Of a DNA stretch of 64,000 nt, positions 33,408 through 44,400 are shown piece after piece. The stretch lies in NCBI RefSeq assembly GCF_900108945.1, contig NZ_FNYE01000004.1, positions 62,001 through 126,000 on the forward strand, written 5' to 3'. This DNA comes from Paraburkholderia diazotrophica. GTDB lineage: Bacteria; Pseudomonadota; Gammaproteobacteria; Burkholderiales; Burkholderiaceae. The notes beneath the pieces were generated by a model. It made no database searches and had not been told where the DNA came from. It saw only the letters and a program-made list of their open reading frames with translations. Position numbers and translations under genes: made by a program. Every line of letters begins with the position of its first letter. Positions within the stretch are counted from its first letter, which is position 1.

Positions 33408-34661
33408 TTACTTCATTCCGCGAAGCCGCCGCACGAGTTGCAGCATGCGTCGGCTTGCGTTTTCCGGCGCAAACGACGCCACTTTCCTGTTGGCGTTTTC
33501 GATCTGCGCGCGGCGCGCGGCGCTGTCCGTCAGCAGACGCTCAATCGCCGCCGCCATCGCGCCGACGTCGCCTGGCGGCACGAGCAGACCCGCGTCGCCG
33601 CCGTCTAAAAGATCGCGCGGCCCCGTCGGACAATCGGCGGAAACGACGGGCGTGCCGATCGCCATCGCTTCGCCCAGCACCATCGGGCAGCCTTCGTAGC
33701 GGCTGCTCAGAACCAGCATCTCCGCACGTCGTATGTACGGGAATGGATTCGCGCGAAACCCGAGGAATTGCACGTGAGCGCCGATGTCCAACTCGGCCGC
33801 GAGTTGCTCCAGCTTGGCGCGGTCGCGGCCTTCGCCGATCAGCACGAGATCGATCGGCGTCGCGGCGCGTCGGCGAACTTCGGCGAACGCGCGCAGCAGC
33901 GTCGAGTTATCCTTTTGCCCCTCGTCGAGCCTTGCCACCGACACGATATACGGATTCGCCGGATAGTCGACGCTCGCCGTCGCGTCGCGCCGGATTCGCG
34001 CGATGTCGATCACGTTTGGCAGCTCGACCAGGTTCAGCCGGTCGCCGCCGGAAAGCGACTCGGCTTCACGCGCCATGGCCGGTGTGATCATCGCGACGGC
34101 GGCATAGCGCCGGTACTGGTTCATCCTTCGCGCGATAAAGCGCGCGCCGCGGTTGCCGATGCGGGTCGCGAGACTGAAGTGGCTCACGCCGACCACGGGC
34201 ACGTCGCAGCGGCCGGCCAGATGGCGCAGCGAAAAATCGTAGTCGCAGACGATGTCGAAGCTTCGCGCGATCCGCGTGAAGCGGCGCGCGGCCAGCGGCC
34301 TGACGACGCCATACGTCAGCAGCTTGTGATAGAGCTTCTTCGCGCCCTTCAGCTTGCGCTTGCGCGCGATCAGATGCGTGCCGTGCATCCAGCCCGGCTC
34401 AGCCAGCACGTAGACGGGGACATCGGCGGGAATCGAATGGGCCTGCCAGAACGCGAGATCGTCGGTCGGATACGCGACCGAGACGGCCGGCGCGAAATGC
34501 CGTCTGTCCAGCGCATTGAGCCACGCGAGCAGCGAGGTTTCCGTACCGCCTTTGCCGAAGTCGTTGATATGGAACAGGATGCGCAACGGCGCGCCGTCGG
34601 CTTCGCGCACATGCGCGTCGCGGGCTGTAACCGGTTTGGGGGCTTCGTGGCGGAGCGTCAT
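33408..34661 (-). CDS. GT4-family glycosyltransferase (lipopolysaccharide cluster)
   Basis: A 417-residue GT-B enzyme. ILFHINDFGKGGTETSLLAW marks the N-terminal domain. The donor half has VSVARLDEGQKDNSTLLRAF, LIGEGRDRAKLE and the E-x7-E region SSRYEGCPMVLGEAMAIGTP. ATG 34661 overlaps the stop of the O-antigen ligase gene (ATGA); the frame continues upstream only as an overlap. It is the last gene of the transferase run and probably adds a sugar to lipopolysaccharide core or O-antigen. Sugar identity cannot be given. Confidence 0.9.
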   Translation of the reverse strand: MTLRHEAPKPVTARDAHVREADGAPLRILFHINDFGKGGTETSLLAWLNALDRRHFAPAVSVAYPTDDLAFWQAHSIPADVPVYVLAEPGWMHGTHLIARKRKLKGAKKLYHKLLTYGVVRPLAARRFTRIARSFDIVCDYDFSLRHLAGRCDVPVVGVSHFSLATRIGNRGARFIARRMNQYRRYAAVAMITPAMAREAESLSGGDRLNLVELPNVIDIARIRRDATASVDYPANPYIVSVARLDEGQKDNSTLLRAFAEVRRRAATPIDLVLIGEGRDRAKLEQLAAELDIGAHVQFLGFRANPFPYIRRAEMLVLSSRYEGCPMVLGEAMAIGTPVVSADCPTGPRDLLDGGDAGLLVPPGDVGAMAAAIERLLTDSAARRAQIENANRKVASFAPENASRRMLQLVRRLRGMK

Positions 34662-35926
34662 GACATCACCGTGCGCGTTTCGCGGCTGCGCTCGCCGATT
34701 CCCAGCAGCAGACCAGAGAAAGACCAGAAAGCGAGAATTGTCGTTTGCCACATAAAGTCGTCCGTCAGATTCTTCGCGAGCATGCCCGCGACGAGCGCGA
34801 TACCCGCTGCGCTGACGAGCGGCTCGACATGACGCAAATTCCAGAAGCGCGCGATGAGCGCGAGCAGCAGCACGGATTGCAGCGCGAGGCCGATGATCCC
34901 CGTCTGCAGCCACGTGTTGATGAACAGATTGTGCGCATGCGTCAGCGCCTGAGGCTCGAGCGTGAGCAGGCTCGCGGGCATCTGGTTCCGATAGGCGATG
35001 CCCGGCAGCGGCTTGCCGAAACCGATGCCAGTCCACGTATGCTCGGCGCCCACGCGCTCGTAGAACGCCCACAGCTTGGGACGCGTATCGTTCGACACCG
35101 TGTCGCCGATGCCCATCAGCGCGGGCGGCAGGTAGATCTGATGTCCGCCGATATGAAAGTCGCCTTGCGCCGGACGCGGCGCCGCGTCGCCGTAGCGCAG
35201 CCGCGCGCTGAGTTCGAGGCTTCCGAGCGCCGCAGCGGCCGCGATGATGCACACCACGCCCGCGATCAGCATCCGCTTGCGGTAGAACGGAAACAGCGCG
35301 ACTAGCAGCGTGATCGCCGCGGCGGGCCAGAAGAAACGATTGAGCGTGGCGAGCCCGACGAACAGGCACAGGATAAGCCCCGTCATGCCGACTGCCCGCC
35401 AGCGCGCGCGCAACATCACGCCGGAGAAGAGCGGCATCGCGAAAACGGCCAGCGTGCTCGTATGGCCGACGCGGTTGTAGTAGTGAAGCAGAAACGTATC
35501 GGCCGTGGGCGGCTGCAGATGGCCCCAGTTGACGATGCTCGTGAGCGCCAGCAACGCGGCGGCGATCCACGTGACGGCGACGAAGGACGCCGGCCGCTGC
35601 GTGCGGCTGCCGACGACCCAGAAGCCGAGAAAGGCGACGAACGGATAGAGAATCTCGTCGAACCACTGATGCAGGCTGACGGGTTGCGCGCGCGACCATA
35701 CGACGGCAGCCAGCGCCCATGCGGCCCACGCGCAGATCGGCAGGACGAGCGGCCAGCGGCGCAGCGCCGGCGTGTCCGATGCGCATGCGGCGCACAGCGT
35801 GCCGATGGCCAGCAGCGCGAGACCGTTGTAGACGATCGCGGTCATGTGTCCGAACATGACCGCAAACAGGATGATCGGGCAGGCAACCCAAAGCACGCGC
35901 TCTCCGCGCGCCGCCAAGTTTTTCAT
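34658..35926 (-). CDS. O-antigen ligase family membrane protein (WaaL-like)
   Basis: A 422-residue protein with about ten to twelve membrane helices and one large periplasmic loop, the O-antigen ligase/polymerase layout. The loop ends with GIGFGKPLPG and LTHAHNLFINTWLQTGIIGL, where the H-x-HN-F motif of the Wzy_C family is plain. Such proteins join O-antigen to lipid A-core in the periplasm. ATG 35926 overlaps the preceding gene's stop and its own stop overlaps the next start, so three genes are coupled. A polymerase role is the main alternative. Confidence 0.87.
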   Translation of the reverse strand: MKNLAARGERVLWVACPIILFAVMFGHMTAIVYNGLALLAIGTLCAACASDTPALRRWPLVLPICAWAAWALAAVVWSRAQPVSLHQWFDEILYPFVAFLGFWVVGSRTQRPASFVAVTWIAAALLALTSIVNWGHLQPPTADTFLLHYYNRVGHTSTLAVFAMPLFSGVMLRARWRAVGMTGLILCLFVGLATLNRFFWPAAAITLLVALFPFYRKRMLIAGVVCIIAAAAALGSLELSARLRYGDAAPRPAQGDFHIGGHQIYLPPALMGIGDTVSNDTRPKLWAFYERVGAEHTWTGIGFGKPLPGIAYRNQMPASLLTLEPQALTHAHNLFINTWLQTGIIGLALQSVLLLALIARFWNLRHVEPLVSAAGIALVAGMLAKNLTDDFMWQTTILAFWSFSGLLLGIGERSRETRTVMS

Positions 35927-37050
35927 GAGACTCCCAGTGCAACGCTCAACGCCCGGCAGACGGAATCGACCGTCAGGCGACCCATGCAGGCAGCGTGATC
36001 GCCGCGCCAGTCGACGCAAGTCTCCGCGTTGCGGTCGCAACGGCGGACCCACGGCACCTCGCGGCGAAAAATAAACGGCTCGTCACGGCACGGCATATCG
36101 GCGATCGTGACGGGCACGAACGGCACATCGCTCCAGTATTGACCGGCGCCGTGAATCAGCGCATTGCCGGGACCGAAGAGCGCGATCGTCGGCACGCCGA
36201 CGAGGCGCCCCAGATGCGCGACGCCCGTATCGGGACACACCACCGCACGTGCGCCGGCGAACAGATGCCACAGTTCGCCGAGCCCGAGCCGTCCCGCCAG
36301 ATTCGGGTGCCCGGGGTCGGGATCGATGCGGCGAATCAGATCGGTTTCGCCGGGGCCACCGCTCCAGACTGGCAAGTATCCGAGGCCGGCAACGTATTGC
36401 GCGACTTCGCGCCAGCGCGCGTCCGGCCACCGCTTCACGGCCGTGCTCGCGCCCGGATGCAGCACGACATACGGCCGTTGTTTGAGCCGTTCGTCCAACA
36501 CGGCTGAAGCGGCGGGCTGCGGCCAATCCTGTGTCCGGTAATGACGCGGCGGCTCGCCATCCACCAGCTCCGTCGCGAGGTCGGCCCAGGCGGCCGGCTT
36601 CGACGGATACGAAATGTGTTCGTTGACGGGCCAGTTCTTCCATGCGGGCACATCGGCTGCATGCGCAACGATCCAGCGGCAGCCCGCGCCGAGCGCAAGC
36701 CAGCTATGCCGGTTGTCGCCCGCGACAATGCCCAGATCGTACGGGCCCGAGCGCAACACGCGCTGCACCGTCGACAGATCGCGCGGATCGAACGGCAACG
36801 CCGTGACGTCGAACGGCCGCGCGGCATACAGCGGCACGATCGGCTTCGGGCACGCGAGCACGATGTCCGCCTGCGGATACTGCGCGCGCAGCTTCGCCAG
36901 CAACGGCGTGAGCAGCAGCGTATCGCCGAGCAGCAGATGGTGAGCAATCAGGATGCGCGCCGGCGCGGCGGGCCGGCGGCGCAATGGCTTGAGGGCGAGC
37001 CGCGGAACGGCGCGCGCAAAGATTCGGATACGTCCGGACAGTCGACTCAT
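35923..37050 (-). CDS. GT9 heptosyltransferase-family glycosyltransferase
   Basis: A 375-residue ADP-heptose:LPS transferase relative. It has ILIAHHLLLGDTLLLTPLLA near residue 30, YVVLHPGASTAVKRWP, VVCPDTGVAHLGRLVGVPTI and LFGPGN, the known GT9 pattern for donor binding. The C-terminal end with several Cys (MPCRDEPFIF, CDRNAETCVD) recalls the WaaQ/F group. An in-frame ATG at 37089 with AGGTGAG before it is a real alternative start. It begins the operon with the ligase and GT4, adding core heptose or a similar sugar. Confidence 0.9.
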   Translation of the reverse strand: MSRLSGRIRIFARAVPRLALKPLRRRPAAPARILIAHHLLLGDTLLLTPLLAKLRAQYPQADIVLACPKPIVPLYAARPFDVTALPFDPRDLSTVQRVLRSGPYDLGIVAGDNRHSWLALGAGCRWIVAHAADVPAWKNWPVNEHISYPSKPAAWADLATELVDGEPPRHYRTQDWPQPAASAVLDERLKQRPYVVLHPGASTAVKRWPDARWREVAQYVAGLGYLPVWSGGPGETDLIRRIDPDPGHPNLAGRLGLGELWHLFAGARAVVCPDTGVAHLGRLVGVPTIALFGPGNALIHGAGQYWSDVPFVPVTIADMPCRDEPFIFRREVPWVRRCDRNAETCVDWRGDHAACMGRLTVDSVCRALSVALGVS

Positions 37051-37313
37051 TGGGTGATCGCCGCGTTGGCCCTCTTCAGCGATTCCCATCTGCTGCTCAC
37101 CTTGATGACAGCAGGCCGCTCTTTTCTCATACAAAACATTTCCGACGGTGTCATCTCTGATGCCCGCTGATACGTGAGCGCAACTTATCGCAAAAAAGGC
37201 GCGCAATGACTTCCGTTGCCCGTCACCCGAAATACGCGGTCGTTCGACGATTAATCTGCATCAGAAGCGCCTGATTTTACCATGTGGCCCTCCAATCCCA
37301 GCCCCGCAAGCGG

Positions 37314-38393
37314 CTAGCGGGCGCGGCTCAAGCGCTGCGCCAGTTTCAACAGCGTCGCGACGTGAGCCGCCACGCTCGTGTCGTAGAGCACGGAGCCGGC
37401 GGGCACGCGCGGGCCGGCAGCGGCATGGACTTCGGCTGATGACGCATTCACTGCGCGCTCGATCGCCGCCCGCAACGCGGCCACGTCGCCGTGTGCAAAA
37501 ACGAACTTCGCCTGCCCGGCAATCGCCGAGCAGCAGCCGATTGTCGACGGGAAGATGACGGGCGTGCCGCACATCACCGACTCGACGCCGACCAGTCCGA
37601 AAGGCTCATATTCGGATGCGAGGATCGTGAAGTCCGCGGCACGGTAGCAGTCTTCGATTTCACGCACGTAGCCGATATGGCGGATGCGCTCTGCCGGCCT
37701 GTCGAGCGGCCGGCCCGCAACCGCGACGACGACGCGCGGATCGATATCGCGCAGCGCGGCTTCGATCAGCGGCAAGCCCTTGCGCCGGTGGCTGCTCGAC
37801 GGAAACAGCAGCACGATTTCGTCGTCGGCAAAGCCGTAACGCTTGCGCAGCGCTGCGCGCGTCGCGGCGTCGACGGGCGTGAAGCGCGTTGAGTCGACGG
37901 GCGGATAGAGCACTTCGATCTTCGTCTCGTCGACGCCGTACAGCTCGATCAGCTCGTCGCGCATCAGATCGGAATGCGCGACGATCACCGCCGAGCGCTC
38001 GTACTGGCGCTTTTCGAGTTCGATCTGCCGCCGGTCGGAACGCTTCGCCGGGCGGCGCGTCGCGCGCAGAAAGCCGATGTGCGTACCGCCGCAGATCGCG
38101 ATATCGGAAGAATCGACACGGTTGCAGCCGATCAGCACGTCGACGCGCGCGGCGTGGCGTGCCCTGCGCAGACGGGCCGAAAACCACACGTCGCGCCATT
38201 TTCCCGGCAGCAGCGACACGGGGATTCGATGACGCTCGACAAGTCCGCTCTCAGGCACCGACATATCGAAGCGCCGCGCGAAGAATGCAGGCTCGATGCC
38301 GATGCCGGCGAATCCGCGCACGAGGTCCATCGCATAGCGTTCGAGGCCGCCGCTGTATTTGAGCGCGTTGGCGGAGATTCCGATTTTTAGCAT
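37314..38393 (-). CDS. GT4-family glycosyltransferase (lipopolysaccharide cluster)
   Basis: A 359-residue GT-B enzyme beginning MLKIGISANALKYSGGLERY. Donor-side motifs are LFPSSSHRRKGLPLIEAAL and ASEYEPFGLVGVESVMCGTPV (E-x7-E). It resembles WaaG-like core glucosyltransferases, but the acceptor is not determinable. It stands 135 bp downstream of msbA and 263 bp upstream of the GT9 gene, all on the minus strand, so it is part of the LPS block with possibly separate promoters. Confidence 0.9.
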   Translation of the reverse strand: MLKIGISANALKYSGGLERYAMDLVRGFAGIGIEPAFFARRFDMSVPESGLVERHRIPVSLLPGKWRDVWFSARLRRARHAARVDVLIGCNRVDSSDIAICGGTHIGFLRATRRPAKRSDRRQIELEKRQYERSAVIVAHSDLMRDELIELYGVDETKIEVLYPPVDSTRFTPVDAATRAALRKRYGFADDEIVLLFPSSSHRRKGLPLIEAALRDIDPRVVVAVAGRPLDRPAERIRHIGYVREIEDCYRAADFTILASEYEPFGLVGVESVMCGTPVIFPSTIGCCSAIAGQAKFVFAHGDVAALRAAIERAVNASSAEVHAAAGPRVPAGSVLYDTSVAAHVATLLKLAQRLSRAR

Positions 38394-38528
38394 TGAAGGG
38401 GCTTTGCCGGAGCGTCGATCGAACGGGTATGAACGCCGAGCGCGCGGTGCGAACGCGGCACGTCGGCGTCAGCGGGCGAGGGCGAGACAATTCGCGCCGC
38501 GCGCTCAGCGATGCGCGCGCGCATCCGC

Positions 38529-40322
38529 TCACGCCGCATGCTGCTGAAACTGGATCCGATGCAGATGCGCGTACAGCCCGTCTTGCGCGAGCAGTTCGCG
38601 ATGACTGCCGCGCTCGACGATGCGCCCCGCGTCGAGCACAAGAATGCGGTCCGCGCGTTCGATGGTCGACAGGCGGTGCGCGATCACGAGCGTCGTGCGG
38701 CCCTTCATCAGCGTTTCGAGCGCGGCCTGTACATGGCGCTCTGACTCGGAATCCAGCGCCGACGTGGCTTCGTCGAGAATCAGGATGGGCGCGTCCTTGT
38801 AGACCGCGCGCGCGATTGCGAGCCGCTGGCGCTGGCCGCCCGACAGCATCATGCCGTTGTCGCCGATCAGCGTGTCGATGCCGTTCGGCATCGAGGCCAC
38901 CGTGTCCCACAGATTGGCCGCGTGCAACGCCGCTTTCACGCGCTCGGCGTCGGCTGCCTGGCCATACGCGACGTTGTTCGCAATCGTGTCGTTGAAGAGC
39001 ACGACGTCCTGGCTCACCATCGCGATCTGGCTGCGCAGCGCGTGAATGCCGTACTCGGGCAGCGCGATGCCGTCGACGAGAACCTTGCCGCCGCTCGGAT
39101 CGAAGAAGCGCGGCAGCAGGTTCACGAGCGTCGTCTTGCCGCTGCCCGACGGGCCCGCCAGCGCGACCATCTCGCCCGGCGCGACCTTGAACGACACGCT
39201 ATCGAGTGTCTGCCGCTGCATCGGGCCGCTCGCGCCATACATGAACGACACGTCGCGGAATTCGACCTCGCCCGTCGCCCGCTCCAGCTTGCGCCCGCCG
39301 CCCTCCGGCTCCGACGGCTCGTCGATCAGCCCGAAGATCAGCTCGGCCGCCGTCATGCCGCGTTGCAGCGGCTGGTTCACGTCCATCAGGTGCTTGAGGG
39401 GCGAAATGATCAGCAGCATCGACGTGACGAACGCGACGAAGCCGCCGACCGTCGTCTGATCGTGCGACGACTGCACGACGGCAATCGTGATGACGACCGC
39501 GAGCGCGATCGACGCAAGGAACTGCGTGAGCGGCTGCGCGAGACCGCCCGACACTGTCATGCGCATCGAGTAGCCGCGCAGGCGCTTGCTCATCTGCGTG
39601 AAGCGGTCGATTTCGTACTGCTCGCCGTTGTGGACCTTGACGACCTTGTAGCCGCCCACCGTCTCTTCGACGATGTACGACAGCTCGTTCGTGAGCGTCT
39701 GGTGCTCGCGGTTCAGCCGCCGCAGCCGCCGGTTGATCTTGCCGACCAGCCAGCCGATGCCCGGCAGCAGCACCGCGACGATCAGCGTCAGGCGCCAGTT
39801 CAGATAGAACAGGTAACCGAGCAGGAACACGACTGTCAGCGAATCGCGCACGAGCGTGACCATCACGCCCGTCAACACGTTCAGGATCTGGTTCACCTCA
39901 AAGACGATCGCGTTGATCACCGTGCTCGCCGTCTCGCGCTGAAAAAACGCGACGCTGCCGTGGATCATCCGGTTGAACATCGTGAGCCGCAGATCGAGCA
40001 GAATCCGGTTCGATACATACGACAGCAGATAGCCCGACGCGTACTGCGCGACGCCGCGCACGAGCGCGAGGCCGATCACGGCGAGCGGCACGTACCATTT
40101 CGCGCTGTCGCTGCCGTGCGAGCCGAAGCCATGATCGAGCAGCGGCTTGAGCAGCGCGGGAATGCCGGCCTCGGTGGCGGCGACGGCGCCCATCGTAGCG
40201 ATGGCGGCGATGACGGTCCAGATGAGCGGCTTCACATACGGCCACAGACGGCGCAGCACGACGACTGACGACGATACTTCACCCGAGCCGATGGGTTTGC
40301 TTAACGTTGGCTTGGCGCTCAA
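38529..40322 (-). CDS. msbA: Lipid A export ATP-binding/permease protein MsbA
   Basis: A 597-residue half transporter: six membrane helices, then an ATPase with Walker [22 protein letters not shown] loop MVSQDVVLF, signature [15 protein letters not shown], Walker [13 protein letters not shown] and switch His in IAHRLSTIE. Helix 1-2 features [13 protein letters not shown] and [20 protein letters not shown] are MsbA-like. It flips lipid A-core across the inner membrane. The start is taken as TTG 40322 ([10 protein letters not shown]) with AGAGGA 4 nt upstream; there is no nearby ATG in frame. Confidence 0.94.
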   Translation of the reverse strand: MSAKPTLSKPIGSGEVSSSVVVLRRLWPYVKPLIWTVIAAIATMGAVAATEAGIPALLKPLLDHGFGSHGSDSAKWYVPLAVIGLALVRGVAQYASGYLLSYVSNRILLDLRLTMFNRMIHGSVAFFQRETASTVINAIVFEVNQILNVLTGVMVTLVRDSLTVVFLLGYLFYLNWRLTLIVAVLLPGIGWLVGKINRRLRRLNREHQTLTNELSYIVEETVGGYKVVKVHNGEQYEIDRFTQMSKRLRGYSMRMTVSGGLAQPLTQFLASIALAVVITIAVVQSSHDQTTVGGFVAFVTSMLLIISPLKHLMDVNQPLQRGMTAAELIFGLIDEPSEPEGGGRKLERATGEVEFRDVSFMYGASGPMQRQTLDSVSFKVAPGEMVALAGPSGSGKTTLVNLLPRFFDPSGGKVLVDGIALPEYGIHALRSQIAMVSQDVVLFNDTIANNVAYGQAADAERVKAALHAANLWDTVASMPNGIDTLIGDNGMMLSGGQRQRLAIARAVYKDAPILILDEATSALDSESERHVQAALETLMKGRTTLVIAHRLSTIERADRILVLDAGRIVERGSHRELLAQDGLYAHLHRIQFQQHAA

Positions 40323-40658
40323 GAGATCCTCTGGAAATGCGGACGCGCTTCGCGGCGTCCCGCCGCGTCCATGAACCGCCCCTCGGGCGGATTTGCAAAT
40401 GCGACATTGTAAACCGTCCAGGTTGCTATCCCGGGTCGGCCGATTGACGGTAAAAGCCCGCATTGGCGGAGTGTCCTGGCTCGTCTTGCCTGGGGTTGGC
40501 CGGGTTGGCCTTTTCAGTAGCGCGGGGCGTGATATGCGTTGTGCTGTGCGCTGTGCCGTGCGCGGTGCTGTGTATACTTGCGCAACTTTCGCTGGGCTCT
40601 GACGGCGCTTCAGCAGCAGAGCGCGCGCCGTCCGCCTTTTCTCCCGCTTTCGACTCGC
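40323..40658. other. Divergent spacer between msbA and the GT2 gene
   Basis: These 336 bp hold a short imperfect run of GTGCTGTGC-like units at 40540-40572 followed at once by TATACT (40573-40578), a possible -10 for the GT2 gene. A similar low-complexity GGTTGGCC run lies at 40494-40510. No gene is supported. Confidence 0.5.
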
Positions 40659-41426
40659 ATGACACAACCCACGCTCGGCGTCGCCATCATCACGAAGAAT
40701 GCCGCGCGCAGGCTCGACGAATGCCTGCGGGCCGTCGCGTTCGCCGACGAGATCGTCGTCGTCGATAGCGGCAGCACCGATGGCACGGTCGAGATCGCCC
40801 GCGCGCATCGCGCCCGCGTGCTCACGCACACCGACTGGCCGGGTTTCGGTCCGCAGAAGAACCGCGCCGTCGACGCGCTCACTACGACATGGGTCCTGTC
40901 GATCGACGCCGACGAAGTCGTGACGCCCGAACTGGCCGTCTCGATTGCGAGCGCACTGGCCGCGCCCGTCGCGGATGTCTATGCGATCGACCGGCTGTCG
41001 GCGTTTTGCGGTCACTGGGTACGCCACAGCGGATGGTACCCGGACTGGATTCCGCGCCTCTTCAAACGCGGCGCCGCTCGCTTTTCCGATGATCTCGTGC
41101 ACGAGCGACTCGTGTACGATACGCCCGCGAAGCGCCTCGAAGGCAAGCTGATGCATCACTCGTACGAAGACTTCGAGACGGTGTTGCGCAAGCTCGACGC
41201 GTATTCGACGCTGGGCGCACAGCAGCGTCACGCGGCCGGCCAGCGCGGCAGCTTCGGCAAGGCCGTCGCAAGAGGCACGTGGGCGTTCGTGCGGACGTAC
41301 CTGCTGCGGCGCGGATTTCTCGATGGGCGCGCGGGCTTCATGATCGCGATGTTCAATGCGGAAACCGTGTACTACCGGTTCGTGAAGCTCGCGCAACTGG
41401 GCCGCAAGAACGCTTCGGGCCGTTGA
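40659..41426 (+). CDS. GT2-family glycosyltransferase (WaaE/KdtX-like)
   Basis: A 255-residue single-domain GT-A enzyme beginning [38 protein letters not shown] and [13 protein letters not shown] provide the nucleotide-sugar and DxD-type sites. [30 protein letters not shown] and [14 protein letters not shown] are typical of WaaE-like beta-1,4-glucosyltransferases that extend the lipopolysaccharide inner core. The frame is open upstream to 40539, but the residues there are of low quality. It diverges from msbA and converges on dnaE. Confidence 0.9.
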   Translation: MTQPTLGVAIITKNAARRLDECLRAVAFADEIVVVDSGSTDGTVEIARAHRARVLTHTDWPGFGPQKNRAVDALTTTWVLSIDADEVVTPELAVSIASALAAPVADVYAIDRLSAFCGHWVRHSGWYPDWIPRLFKRGAARFSDDLVHERLVYDTPAKRLEGKLMHHSYEDFETVLRKLDAYSTLGAQQRHAAGQRGSFGKAVARGTWAFVRTYLLRRGFLDGRAGFMIAMFNAETVYYRFVKLAQLGRKNASGR

Positions 41427-41491
41427 ACGAAGCGGAGGCCCGCTCGCGCGAGCCGGCCTCTCGTTCATCACTCGATCGATCTGTCGATCAA

Positions 41492-44400
41492 TCAGTACAC
41501 GATCTCGATCGCGCTGCCTGAAAACTCGTTGCGCAACGCGGCCAGCAATTCGTCCGTCGGCTTCACGCGCCACGCATCGCCGAGCCGCACCTCGCCTTCC
41601 GCGTTGTCGCTGCGATAGACGATCTGCACGGCGAGACCGTTAGGCATTGGCGCGGATGGGCGCTGCCCACGGCCCATATCCCCGTTCTGGCCGTTCTGGC
41701 CATTCTGCCCATACTGACCGCCACGGCCACTGCGACTCGACGCAGCAGCGGGCGCAGCGCTTTCGGCATCTTCCGGCTTCGCGCAATGCGCTTCGAGCAC
41801 ACGCCGCAGCGCGTGGGCGTCCGCGTTGCCGTTCATCCGCACCTTCACCGCCTGTGCGTAACGCGTGCGGGCGCGGCCGAGATCCATCGGCGTATCGACG
41901 GTAAAACGGATGCCGCCCGTGAACGCGTCGTTGCGCGCCTGGCCCTGCACGACGAGCAGTTCGTCTTCCTTGAAGAGCTGCTTGTGCGCCTCGAACTGTT
42001 CGTTGAAGACGGTCACTTCGCACTGGCCCGTGCCGTCGTCGAGCAGCGCGATCAGCATCTTGCCGCGCTGGGTCATCTGCGTGCGCAGCGAAACGATGAC
42101 GCCCGCCACCAGCTTGTCGCGCCCTTCCTTCAGTTCGCCGATCTTCTGCCGCACGAAGCGCCGCACTTCGTCCTTGTACGCGTCAAACAGATGGCCCGAC
42201 AGATAGAAGCCGAGCGCCGTCTTTTCTTCCTGCAGGCGGCGCTTGTCCGGCCACACGGGTTCGTCAACAAGCTCATGCCCTTGCGACGGCGCATCGCCCA
42301 TGTCGAACAGGCCCGCCTGCATCGCGTTGGCGCTCGCCTGATCGGCGGCTTCCATCGCGAGCGACACCGACGCGAGCAGTTGCGCGCGGTTCGGGTGCAG
42401 CGAATCGAACGCGCCCGCGCGAATCAGCGCTTCGATCGTGCGGCGGTTGACGATGCGGCGATCGATACGGTTGCAGAAATCGAAGAGATCGACGAACGGA
42501 CCGTCTTCGCGCGCGCGCAGGATTTCTTCGATTGCGTTCTGGCCGCTGCCCTTTATCGCGCCCAGGCCATAGCGAATCGTGCGCGAACGCTTGCCGTCGC
42601 TTTCAGCAACCGGCTCGAATCGATAGGCGGACAGATTGATGTCCGGCGGCAGCACGGCCATCTTGTTCGCGAGGCAGTCTTCGAACAGGATCTTGACCTT
42701 GTCCGTGTCGTCCATCGCGAGCGACATGTTGGCCGCCATGAATTCGGCGGGATGATGCGCCTTGAGCCACGCGGTGTAGTACGCGAGCAGCGCATAGGCG
42801 GCCGCGTGCGACTTGTTGAAGCCGTAGCCCGCGAACTTCTCCATCAGGTCGAAGATCTCGTCCGACTTCTCGCGCGTGAGGCCGTTCGTCGCGGCGCCCT
42901 CGGCGAAGATCTCGCGGTGCTTCGCCATTTCCTCGGGCTTCTTCTTGCCCATCGCGCGGCGCAGCAGGTCGGCGCCGCCCAGCGAATAGCCGCCGATGAT
43001 CTGGGCCATCTGCATCACCTGCTCCTGATAGACCATGATGCCGTAGGTCTCTTTCAGAACAGGCTCGACGCGCGGGTCCGGATACTCTACTGTTTCGCGG
43101 CCGTGCTTACGCGCGCAGAAGCTCGGGATCAGATCCATCGGCCCCGGACGGTACAACGCGACCAGCGCAATGATGTCCTCGAAGCGGTCGGGCTGTGCGT
43201 CCTTCAACATGCCCTGCATGCCGCGGCTTTCCAGCTGGAACACGGCGACGGTGTTCGCTTTCTTGAGGATCGAGAACGAGGCCGGGTCGTCGAGCGGCAC
43301 TTGCGAGAGCGACCAGTTTTCCTTCGACGGGTCCAACCGGCGGATGTATCGCTCGGCCCAGTCGAGAATGGTCAGCGTGGTCAGGCCCAGAAAGTCGAAC
43401 TTCACGAGGCCGACGGCTTCGACGTCGTCCTTGTCGTACTGGCTCACGACGCCGCTTTCGTCGCCCTGCGTATAGAGCGGACAGAAGTCCGTCAGCTTGC
43501 CGGGCGCGATCAGCACGCCGCCCGCGTGCATGCCGACGTTACGCGTCAGGCCTTCCACGCGCTGCGCGAGCTCGAGCAGCTGGTGTACTTCGTCTTCGTT
43601 GTCGAAGCGCTCCTGCAGCAGCGGCTCTTCCTTCATCGCATCGGCAATGGTCACGTGCTTGCCGGGCTTGAACGGAATCAGCTTCGCGACGCCGTCCGTG
43701 AACATGTAGCCGAGATCGAGCACGCGGCCGATGTCGCGCACGGCCGCCTTCGCGGCCATCGTGCCGAACGTCGCGATCTGCGACACGGCATCGGCGCCGT
43801 ACTTCTCCTTCACGTACTGGATCACGCGATCGCGGCCGTGCTGGCAGAAGTCGATATCGAAGTCGGGCATCGACACCCGCTCCGGATTCAGAAAACGTTC
43901 GAACAGCAGGTTGTAGCGCAGCGGATCGAGATCGGTGATGCCAAGCGCGTACGCGACGAGCGAGCCCGCGCCCGAGCCCCGGCCCGGCCCGACGGGCACG
44001 CCGTTGTTCTTCGCCCAGTTGATGAAGTCCGCGACGATCAGGAAGTAGCCGGGGAAGCCCATCTTGATGATCGTGCCGCATTCGAAATCGAGACGCGCAT
44101 AGTACGTCTCCCGCTGCGCGTCGCGTTCGGCCTGATCGGGGTACAGCTGCTCGAGACGCTTCTCCAGCCCTTCCTTCGACAGTTGCACCAGATAGTCGTC
44201 GAGCGACATGCCATCCGGTGTCGGGAAGAGCGGCAGCTTCGGCTTGCCGAGTTCGAGCGTGAGATTGCAGCGCTTCGCGATCTCGACGGTGTTCGCGAGC
44301 GCGGACGGAATGTCCGCGAACATCGCGGCCATCTCGTCTTGCGTGCGGAAATACTGGTCCGTCGTAAAGCGCTTCTGGCGACGCGGATTCGCGAGAATAT

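Noticed and set aside
41435..41460. Terminator between the convergent GT2 and dnaE genes
   Set aside because: A hairpin of 6 plus 5 pairs with one mismatch exists, but no U-run follows on either strand, so the evidence is too weak to list.
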